Assembly: GCA_021820165.1 (NCBI GenBank)
Contig: JAKADW010000119.1
Span: forward strand, 1-6,668
Reading direction: 5' to 3'
Origin: Bacillota bacterium
GTDB taxonomy: Bacteria > Bacillota_E > Sulfobacillia > Sulfobacillales > Sulfobacillaceae
DNA: 6,668 nt
In this document: positions 1 through 5,052 of the stretch, piece after piece
Numbering within the stretch: the stretch's first letter is position 1
Layout of the letters: every line of letters starts with the position of its first letter
Notes under the pieces: generated by a model
Databases searched by the model: none
What the model was told of the DNA's origin: nothing
What the model saw: only the letters and a program-made list of their open reading frames with translations
Position numbers and translations under genes: made by a program

Positions 1-413
1 TCACGCACCGCCTCGTCAGTCACCGCCAAAAGTCTGGCGACCATAAGCGCCGCATTAACAGCCCCGGCCTTGCCGATTGCCATGGTGGCCACGGGAACCC
101 CAGCGGGCATCTGCACGATGGACAATAAAGAGTCCATCCCATTTAAAGCTCGGCTGGTCACCGGCACCCCTATGACCGGCAACAAGGTGGCGCTGGCCAT
201 CATGCCCGGCAAGTGCGCCGCACCGCCGGCGCCGGCAATAATCGCCCGAAACCCCTCTTCGGCGGCGCGCGCCGCCGCTTCCAACATGCGCTCCGGTGTG
301 CGATGAGCCGATAGGACTCGAGCGCGATAAGGGATTTTCAGCAAACGCAACGTGTCGGCAGAGTGTTGAAGCGTCTCCCAATCGGATTCGCTCCCCATGG
401 CCACCAAAATCAT
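1..413 (-). CDS. purE: PurE, N5-carboxyaminoimidazole ribonucleotide mutase (class I), C-terminus cut by window edge
   Basis: This is the cytoplasmic mutase that converts N5-CAIR to CAIR in de novo purine synthesis, acting after PurK. Reading from the ATG at 413, 137 codons are visible. They carry the family landmarks in order: GSESDW at residues 7-12 (phosphate/ribose binding), SAHRTP at 35-40 with the catalytic-site His37, [11 protein letters not shown] at 61-71 and [15 protein letters not shown] at 84-98. The GSxSDW plus SAHRTP pattern is that of class I PurE, not the class II AIR carboxylase of animals. Class I proteins are usually about 160-170 residues, so roughly 25 C-terminal residues lie to the left of the window. 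The start is fixed by a GGAGGA SD seven bases upstream. In many bacteria purK or purB follows purE; here any such gene is out of view. Identity is very secure. Confidence 0.96.
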   Translation of the reverse strand, partial: MILVAMGSESDWETLQHSADTLRLLKIPYRARVLSAHRTPERMLEAAARAAEEGFRAIIAGAGGAAHLPGMMASATLLPVIGVPVTSRALNGMDSLLSIVQMPAGVPVATMAIGKAGAVNAALMVARLLAVTDEAVR

Positions 414-420
414 CTTGTCG

Positions 421-426
421 TCCTCC
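421..426 (-). promoter_or_regulatory. Shine-Dalgarno of purE
   Basis: On the minus strand GGAGGA lies seven bases before the ATG at 413. It decides this start over the ATG at 398-396 (Met6), which would cut into the conserved beta strand ahead of GSESDW. Confidence 0.8.
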
Positions 427-495
427 GCATCTGGAATATCCTGTGCCGCCGACCAGAAGTCTCCACATACTGGCCGACGCACACCCTTCGGCCTA

Positions 496-524
496 AGCAT
501 AGTGTATTTTGCTGGCGGAACCAA
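496..524 (-). promoter_or_regulatory. Possible weak promoter for purE
   Basis: On the minus strand TTGGTT (524-519) and TATGCT (501-496) are separated by 17 bases, giving a sigma-A-like arrangement. It would start transcription near 489 with a leader of about 75 bases. The -35 match is only 3 of 6 and the -10 match 4 of 6, so this is tentative. I saw no purine-repressor box and no clear purine riboswitch fold in the leader. I could not pick a convincing plus-strand promoter for asnB in the same spacer; CATAGT (498-503) and TATTTT (505-510) are the only AT-rich -10 candidates, and neither has a good -35. Confidence 0.28.
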
Positions 525-533
525 CCCAGAAAC

Positions 534-542
534 AAAGGAGGA
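534..542 (+). promoter_or_regulatory. Shine-Dalgarno of asnB
   Basis: AAAGGAGGA ends eight bases before the ATG at 551. This rules out the longer in-frame reading from 509, which would place 14 extra residues before the nucleophilic cysteine and inactivate the glutaminase. Confidence 0.85.
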
Positions 543-550
543 CCCTCACT

Positions 551-2395
551 ATGTGTGGCATTGCCGGTTGGATCGACTATCAACGCAATTTGATGCATGA
601 GCAGCGTCAATTGGAGGCGATGGCTCAGCCAATGACCTGCCGCGGTCCGGATGGCAGTGGTACCTGGGTGTCACGAAGCGCAGGGCTGGCCCACCGACGG
701 TTGGTAGTGATCGACCCCGAGGGCGGCATGCAACCCATGTCGCGTCGCTATGGCGACACTGTCTACACCATTGTGTATAACGGTGAGCTCTACAACTTCC
801 AGGAACTGCGCCACGACTTGGAGGCCCTCGGGTATCAGTTCCAATCGCGTTCCGACACGGAAGTGTTGTTGACCGCTTACATGGCTTGGGGGGAAAACGC
901 ATTAGAGCGTCTGAACGGAATTTTTGCCTTCGCCATCTGGAATAGCCGCACCCAGTCCCTATTCATGGCCCGCGATCGGCTTGGGGTCAAGCCCCTCTTT
1001 TATGCCCAAAAAGGCTCGGCCTTTCTGTTTGCGTCGGAAATTAAGGGGCTCTTGGCTCATTCGGCCGTATCCCGCCGCGTGCATCGAGAAGGGCTCGCAG
1101 AAGTGTTTGCGTTGGGCCCCTCGCGCACACCGGGTCACGGGGTGTTCGAAGACGTGAAGGAGCTCCGCGCCGGGTGGAGCCTCACGCATAATCGCCAAGG
1201 AACGCGCATCCACCCCTATTGGCAGCTCCATGCCGAACCGCACGAGGACGACGTCGATACCACGGCCCATAAAATTAAAGGTCTATTGCAAGACGCCGTC
1301 GAACGCCAATTGGTGGCTGATGTCCCCGTCGTCACGCTACTATCTGGCGGGTTAGATTCAAGCATTGTGACCGCCATTTCTGCCGAGGCCTACGCTCGTC
1401 AAGGAAAGGGACGGCTCAAAACCTTCTCGATCGACTTTAAGGACATGGAGCGCTATTTTCGGGACAACGGATTCCAGACGAACCTGGACGCTCCATGGGT
1501 GGCCCGGGTGTCCGAACATCTTGGCACCGACCACGTGCGGGTGGAATTAGATACACCCGAGTTAGACCGGTATCTATTACCCGCCATGCGGGCGCGCGAT
1601 TTGCCGGGCCACGCAGATGTCGACACCTCTCTGCTGGTATTCGCGGGCCACATTAAGCGCGACGCCACCGTGGGCTTATCTGGGGAGGCGGCCGATGAAA
1701 TCTTCGGAGGATATCCCTGGTTTCATCGCCCTGACGCACTCGGTGCGCAAACCTTCCCCTGGTCGCTCCGCCTGAAGGACCGGGTTAGTGTGTTGAGCGC
1801 GGACTTTATCGACCACATCCGCCCCTTCCACTACGTGGATGCCCGTTATCAAGAGGCGTTAGACGAGGTGCCGCACCTCAACGGGGAAAGCCCCGAAGAC
1901 CACCGGATCCGGGAAATCGCCTATCTCAGCATTACCCGTTTCCTGCCCACGCTGCTAGACCGCAAAGACCGAATGACCATGGCCCAAAGCCTCGAAGTCC
2001 GCGTCCCGTTTTGCGACCATCGTCTGGTCGATTACGTGTTCAACATTCCCTGGTCCATGAAGAATTTGAACGGTGTTGCCAAAGGGATATTGCGCCGTGC
2101 AGCCCAAGAATGGCTACCGGAAGAGGTGCTCATGCGACGAAAGTCACCGTATCCGTCGACGCCCAATCCCAGCTACTTTCGCGCCATGGCGGAGCAGATG
2201 GCTGAAATCCTCCATGACCCGGAAGCCCCGCTGCGACCGCTCATCGACCGTCAGCGAATTCTGGACGTGGTAAAAGCGGGGCCAGCGGCCGATCAGATCC
2301 CCTGGTTTGGGCAACTCATGGGAAACGCGCAACTTTTTGCCTTTCTCATCCAGGCCAATGCTTGGCTGAAAGAATACCGTGTCGAGCTGGTTTAG
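551..2395 (+). CDS. asnB: Asparagine synthase (glutamine-hydrolysing), AsnB type
   Basis: This cytoplasmic two-domain enzyme makes L-asparagine from aspartate, ATP and glutamine. It has 614 residues, normal for Gram-positive AsnB/AsnO proteins. The N-terminal class II glutaminase begins MCGIAGW, so Cys2 becomes the N-terminal nucleophile after methionine removal. It also has CRGPDGSG (30-37), YNGELYN (76-82), SDTEVL (101-106) and RDRLGVKPLFY (141-151). The synthetase domain has the PP-loop LLSGGLDSS (263-271), which binds ATP pyrophosphate, and LSGEAADEIFGGYPWF (376-391), whose Glu379 and Asp382 match the acidic pair of E. coli AsnB. SLEVRVPFCDHRLVDY (480-495) follows. Where many homologues have a DEPxxDPS-like segment, this one reads RDLPGHADVDTS (349-360), and residues 297-314 form an added stretch before the helix leading to it. 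It stands alone on its strand between purE (divergent) and the Nudix gene (convergent). A specialised transferase role is conceivable, but all catalytic motifs support plain asparagine synthesis. Confidence 0.95.
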   Translation: MCGIAGWIDYQRNLMHEQRQLEAMAQPMTCRGPDGSGTWVSRSAGLAHRRLVVIDPEGGMQPMSRRYGDTVYTIVYNGELYNFQELRHDLEALGYQFQSRSDTEVLLTAYMAWGENALERLNGIFAFAIWNSRTQSLFMARDRLGVKPLFYAQKGSAFLFASEIKGLLAHSAVSRRVHREGLAEVFALGPSRTPGHGVFEDVKELRAGWSLTHNRQGTRIHPYWQLHAEPHEDDVDTTAHKIKGLLQDAVERQLVADVPVVTLLSGGLDSSIVTAISAEAYARQGKGRLKTFSIDFKDMERYFRDNGFQTNLDAPWVARVSEHLGTDHVRVELDTPELDRYLLPAMRARDLPGHADVDTSLLVFAGHIKRDATVGLSGEAADEIFGGYPWFHRPDALGAQTFPWSLRLKDRVSVLSADFIDHIRPFHYVDARYQEALDEVPHLNGESPEDHRIREIAYLSITRFLPTLLDRKDRMTMAQSLEVRVPFCDHRLVDYVFNIPWSMKNLNGVAKGILRRAAQEWLPEEVLMRRKSPYPSTPNPSYFRAMAEQMAEILHDPEAPLRPLIDRQRILDVVKAGPAADQIPWFGQLMGNAQLFAFLIQANAWLKEYRVELV

Positions 2396-2413
2396 CGGGC
2401 AAAACCTCAATGA

Positions 2414-2449
2414 AGCAGGCCGCACACAAGCATGCTACTGCGGCCTGTT
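2414..2449. terminator. Convergent, probably bidirectional hairpin terminator
   Basis: CAGGCCGCA (2416-2424) pairs perfectly with TGCGGCCTG (2439-2447), and the stem extends by a G-U and an A-T pair to 2414/2449, giving 11 pairs around a 14-base loop. It starts 18 bases after the asnB stop and lies 12 bases beyond the Nudix stop on the other strand. The plus-strand tail is pyrimidine-rich but not a clean U tract; the minus-strand tail contains TTTT further out. Its position between two facing genes supports shared termination. Confidence 0.62.
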
Positions 2450-2460
2450 CCTCTATCCAG

Positions 2461-3207
2461 TCACCCCTCTGGGCGGAGTTCGGCACTCAACAACAACGGT
2501 TCGAGGTAGCGCACCCGAGTGCGGCCTTCGCGTCGCAATTGCTTCAGGCCCGCTTCACCCAACGGTAGCGCATAAAGGTCGCTAAGCTCTCCATCCGGGA
2601 CGTGGCGTTGGAATTCGCGAAACCGGGCCAAGGCCTCCTCGGCCGTGAACCGCAGTTCTACTTTGATGGCCACCGCCACACTCCCATCGCGCTGGTCTTC
2701 GGTATAACCGACCACACCTATCCGCTTGAGCGTGTCGCCTTCGGTAAGGTCAAAGCCCGTTTCTTCCCGCGCCTCGCGAACCACCGAGGCCACGGGGTCA
2801 AACCATCCTCCTGAAATTTCCTCAGGCACAGGGGAGCCACCCACCGCCTGAATCCAACCAGCGCGAGATGTGCCAGGCCCCATAACCGCGACCAATAGAT
2901 ATCCATCGGCCGTGATCAGGCAGCCGGCGGCGAACAACACCCGCACATAGAAGGTATGCTGAGGATTGAGATGTCGAGAGCTATAGAGAAAATGCGCATA
3001 GTCGGTCCAACGGGCGTCAATGACGGTGCCATCAGAACGAGGCTCAATCCCTACCACGCTCAACACCGGTCCACGGAAAAATTGCTCGCGGTACTGCTCC
3101 CAGGCACGCTCTACGGCCTCTTGCGTCTCACCTGAGAGAACCCAGGGTTCGGGCGCGACACGAACCACCACCCGCGGATCAGGATGCCAGAGAGAGGCCC
3201 AAGTCAT
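2461..3207 (-). CDS. Nudix hydrolase with N-terminal extension and atypical Nudix box
   Basis: This is a predicted cytoplasmic Nudix pyrophosphohydrolase of 248 residues that would cleave a nucleoside diphosphate linked to another moiety; the substrate cannot be read from sequence. The catalytic helix is clear: REAREETGF at 144-152 supplies the Glu residues that bind Mg2+. The first half of the Nudix box differs from the consensus GX5EX7RE. From the second Gly of GG (123-124) to Arg144 is 20 residues instead of 14, through SPVPEEISGGWFD, and the usual Glu eight residues before Arg is Phe136, with Asp137 next to it. About 90 residues precede the Nudix fold, including a YAHFLYSSRHLNPQHTFYVR segment (70-89). 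The length and the GGxPxP spacing recall larger UDP-sugar-type (NUDT22-like) Nudix proteins, but that is only an impression. Its ATG overlaps the upstream membrane-protein stop as ATGA, and I see no strong SD, so translation is probably coupled. Confidence 0.85.
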   Translation of the reverse strand: MTWASLWHPDPRVVVRVAPEPWVLSGETQEAVERAWEQYREQFFRGPVLSVVGIEPRSDGTVIDARWTDYAHFLYSSRHLNPQHTFYVRVLFAAGCLITADGYLLVAVMGPGTSRAGWIQAVGGSPVPEEISGGWFDPVASVVREAREETGFDLTEGDTLKRIGVVGYTEDQRDGSVAVAIKVELRFTAEEALARFREFQRHVPDGELSDLYALPLGEAGLKQLRREGRTRVRYLEPLLLSAELRPEG

Positions 3208-3629
3208 ATCGATAACACATCCCAGACTAGTGCCCCTACCCCCACTAGGAACATCGTCACACTAGCGACCACGGACTCTCCATGCAACGTATGAAAGCGA
3301 GGATTGGACTCGTGTACCCCCTGAAGGGTTCGAAGGGTAGCCCACGACCACCACGCCAAAAGCCAATTAATCATGGTCATGGCCATCAATATCCAGCGTC
3401 TCAGATCCCGCCGAGCTCCCAAGAGAAGTCCCGCGCCCACCAGCATTAAAGCCCCTAACACTAATCCTTCGCCGTCGTACACGGGAAAAATCGCGTGGAC
3501 TAGGCGTCCGGCTTGAGCTGGCGGCAGAACTTTAAAGACATTGGGAGCAATCGCGACAAACAAAAAAAAGATGCTGCCAAGCCAAAGACTTAATCCCAAG
3601 CGCCAGGTCAGGCGTCCCCAACGTTCCAC
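3204..3629 (-). CDS. Four-helix membrane protein, DUF4149/TMEM205-like
   Basis: Function is unknown. The protein is a small integral membrane protein of 141 residues from the GTG at 3629. Four hydrophobic segments lie at about residues 11-32 (LGLSLWLGSIFFLFVAIAP region), 55-72, 78-99 and 119-140. The pattern of LWLGSIFFLFVAIAPNVFKV, then AGRLVHAIFPVYDGEGLVLG, then a late FHTLHGES motif (112-119) matches what I remember of DUF4149 (TMEM205-like) proteins. I chose GTG 3629 because GGAGGG sits five bases upstream and the first helix begins about ten residues later. An ATG at 3698 would give 164 residues, but it has no SD, adds 23 polar residues, and places the 5' end across the divergent promoter. 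The stop overlaps the Nudix start by four bases, so the two genes form an operon. A run of eight T (3569-3562) encodes Phe-Phe-Leu in helix 1. Confidence 0.78.
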   Translation of the reverse strand: MERWGRLTWRLGLSLWLGSIFFLFVAIAPNVFKVLPPAQAGRLVHAIFPVYDGEGLVLGALMLVGAGLLLGARRDLRRWILMAMTMINWLLAWWSWATLRTLQGVHESNPRFHTLHGESVVASVTMFLVGVGALVWDVLSI

Positions 3630-3634
3630 GTCCG

Positions 3635-3640
3635 CCCTCC
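3635..3640 (-). promoter_or_regulatory. Shine-Dalgarno selecting the GTG start of the DUF4149-like gene
   Basis: On the minus strand GGAGGG lies five bases before GTG 3629. No comparable SD precedes the in-frame ATG at 3698, so this site decides the start. Confidence 0.65.
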
Positions 3641-3667
3641 GTTCCTCAATCCCCGACAGTGCTGTTC

Positions 3668-3696
3668 TTGACCCAATTGAGGCGTTGCGATACAAC
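3668..3696 (+). promoter_or_regulatory. Sigma-A-type promoter for the lipL-like/cyclophilin pair
   Basis: TTGACC (3668-3673, 5 of 6 to consensus) and TACAAC (3691-3696, 4 of 6) are separated by exactly 17 bases. Transcription would begin near 3703, about 55 bases ahead of the likely lipL start. It is the best promoter match I saw in the window, and it lies in the divergent spacer just outside the shorter DUF4149-like gene. Confidence 0.55.
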
Positions 3697-3757
3697 ATAC
3701 AGGATAGACTAACCTGGTGCGCGATAAAAGGCGATACCCGGTGTGATGGGGGTTTTC

Positions 3758-4543
3758 ATGCAATCTCAAGCCCGCTACGTTCACCTCTCCCACGACGCGC
3801 CAATCCATGAATTACGGTTGTCTCCGGTCTTGGCGGAAACGGTCGCTCGTTGGAGCGCGGACCGCGAGAAAGCTTGCGTGGTCATCCGCCACCAGCGGCC
3901 CTATGTTCTTTTGGGACCGAAGGATCGACGGTTGCCCCATCTAGACGAAGCGGTGGATTGGCTCAACCATCAAGGCTATCCAGTGTTCATGCGCATCGGT
4001 GGCGGCTCGGCGGTGTTATTAGACGATGAATGCCTGAGCTTCGCCGTCAGTGAGCCCTGCCGCGATTTCACCGTATGGGAAGCAAATTTCCGTCGCATGG
4101 CCGCTGGGGTCATCGACGGCTTAAGGCATATCGGCATCGACGCGGGATTTGGTCGGGCGGTGGGCTCCTATTGCGAGGGTCCTTATGACTTAGTGGCAGG
4201 AAAGCGAAAAATTGCCGGCATTGCCCAGGCAATTCGTGGCGGCTTCGCTTTGGTGAGCGGTATGCTCTTAATCCGCCAAGACCCGGAAGTGACCACCCGT
4301 CTTTTACAAGAATTCTACCGCCGGGCGGGCAGCGATCTCGTCCTTGATGCCGAGGCGGTAACCGCATTAAATCGATTACCGAACATGCAAGCGCTAGCCA
4401 CCGCCGATGTGGAGCATGCGCTTACCTGGGGGTTTTCCCAACATTATCAGCTTGTTCCCCAAGCCTTAAGCGATGAGGAGCGGCACTTAGCCGAAACCCT
4501 ATTAAGCGAACGACAACTGATCGGGCACAAGGCCCCACTTTAG
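3758..4543 (+). CDS. lipL: LipL-like octanoyl/lipoyl protein amidotransferase (BPL/LplA/LipB fold)
   Basis: The protein (261 residues) belongs to the biotin/lipoate protein ligase superfamily. In Bacillus, LipL moves an octanoyl group from GcvH to the E2 subunits of oxo-acid dehydrogenases, using a catalytic cysteine. Here SYCEGPYDL (137-145) carries the equivalent Cys139, followed by [10 protein letters not shown] (148-157) with the acyl-pocket lysine (Lys149 or Lys151). The spacing closely resembles the SFCPGSYDL...GKKFAGIAQ motif of LipL that I recall. [20 protein letters not shown] (78-97) is the substrate-binding loop. No ATP-ligase accessory domain is present, which favours a transferase over LplA. 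The usual RR after AGIAQ is replaced by AI. The start is uncertain: ATG 3758 follows a G5 run, while ATG 3746 and GTG 3743 are in frame and lack a better SD. The cyclophilin gene begins 10 bases after the stop, so the two share a transcript. LipM or a generic lipoate ligase is the main alternative. Confidence 0.82.
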   Translation: MQSQARYVHLSHDAPIHELRLSPVLAETVARWSADREKACVVIRHQRPYVLLGPKDRRLPHLDEAVDWLNHQGYPVFMRIGGGSAVLLDDECLSFAVSEPCRDFTVWEANFRRMAAGVIDGLRHIGIDAGFGRAVGSYCEGPYDLVAGKRKIAGIAQAIRGGFALVSGMLLIRQDPEVTTRLLQEFYRRAGSDLVLDAEAVTALNRLPNMQALATADVEHALTWGFSQHYQLVPQALSDEERHLAETLLSERQLIGHKAPL

Positions 4544-4548
4544 GAGGA
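4542..4548 (+). promoter_or_regulatory. Shine-Dalgarno of the cyclophilin gene, overlapping the lipL stop
   Basis: AGGAGGA overlaps the last two bases of the lipL TAG stop and ends five bases before ATG 4554. This arrangement is typical of co-transcribed, translationally linked genes. Confidence 0.85.
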
Positions 4549-4553
4549 TTTCG

Positions 4554-4979
4554 ATGCAAGCCATAATCAACACCGAAAAGGGCCGGATGGTCCTTGACCT
4601 GTATCCCAACGAAGCTCCGGGAACCGTAGCCAACTTTGCGAAACTAGCCCGTTCCGGCTTTTATAATGGTCTCAACTTTCACCGCGTCATCCCCAATTTC
4701 GTCATTCAAGGCGGATGCCCCCGCGGGGACGGTACCGGTGGGCCCGGCTACACTATTAAGTGCGAAACGGACAATAACCCCCACCGCCACGTTCGCGGCA
4801 GCTTGTCCATGGCCCATGCCGGAAAGGACACCGGCGGCAGTCAGTTTTTCATCTGCCACAGCCCCCAGCCCCATTTGGATGGGGTGCACACGGTCTTCGG
4901 ACAAGTGACCGAGGGCTTTGACGTCTTAGATGCCATCCGCCAAGGAGACCACATGACAACCGTCGAGATCGCCGAGTAA
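4554..4979 (+). CDS. Cyclophilin-type peptidyl-prolyl cis-trans isomerase, cytoplasmic
   Basis: The enzyme catalyses cis-trans isomerisation of Xaa-Pro bonds during protein folding. It has 141 residues, the minimal bacterial cyclophilin size, with no signal peptide or lipobox, so it acts in the cytoplasm. Landmarks are [13 protein letters not shown] (42-54), with the catalytic Arg44 (human CypA Arg55) and Gln52; [19 protein letters not shown] (82-100), with Gln97 and Phe99; and [12 protein letters not shown] (107-118), with His112 (CypA His126). The position of human Trp121, which governs cyclosporin binding, is His107, as is common for bacterial enzymes that bind the drug weakly. It is the last gene of the lipL-cyclophilin unit and is followed directly by a strong terminator. 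I leave the symbol blank because the ppiA/ppiB naming cannot be settled from sequence alone. Confidence 0.95.
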   Translation: MQAIINTEKGRMVLDLYPNEAPGTVANFAKLARSGFYNGLNFHRVIPNFVIQGGCPRGDGTGGPGYTIKCETDNNPHRHVRGSLSMAHAGKDTGGSQFFICHSPQPHLDGVHTVFGQVTEGFDVLDAIRQGDHMTTVEIAE

Positions 4980-4986
4980 AGACGGT

Positions 4987-5022
4987 GAAAAGGGCCGTCC
5001 CCCATCCGGGGGGGCCCTTTTC
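4987..5022. terminator. Strong convergent intrinsic terminator
   Basis: GAAAAGGGCC (4987-4996) pairs with GGCCCTTTTC (5013-5022). The stem then continues after a two-base GT bulge as CCCCC (4999-5003) against GGGGG (5008-5012), closing on a four-base loop ATCC. The stem's own TTTTC and the following GTTTGATT give a U-rich 3' side on the plus strand; the A-rich 5' arm does the same on the minus strand. It starts eight bases after the cyclophilin stop and lies 31 bases beyond the peptidase stop, so it can serve both. Confidence 0.88.
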
Positions 5023-5052
5023 GTTTGATTCCGACGCTATGTCCATCCTACT

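Noticed and set aside
55..468. Minus-strand open frame of 137 codons overlapping purE
   Set aside because: It is a shifted frame of the purE gene; its product is Arg/Gly-rich with no family pattern, while the adjacent frame gives a clear PurE.
509..550. Upstream extension of asnB by 14 residues
   Set aside because: It would bury the Cys2 nucleophile and lacks an SD, whereas AAAGGAGGA fits the ATG at 551.
2430..2435. GCATGC palindrome as an operator
   Set aside because: A six-base palindrome is common by chance and here lies in the loop of a terminator hairpin.
3207..3214. TATCGATA palindrome at the membrane/Nudix overlap as a binding site
   Set aside because: It lies within coding sequence at the overlap, is only eight bases long, and has no nearby promoter elements.
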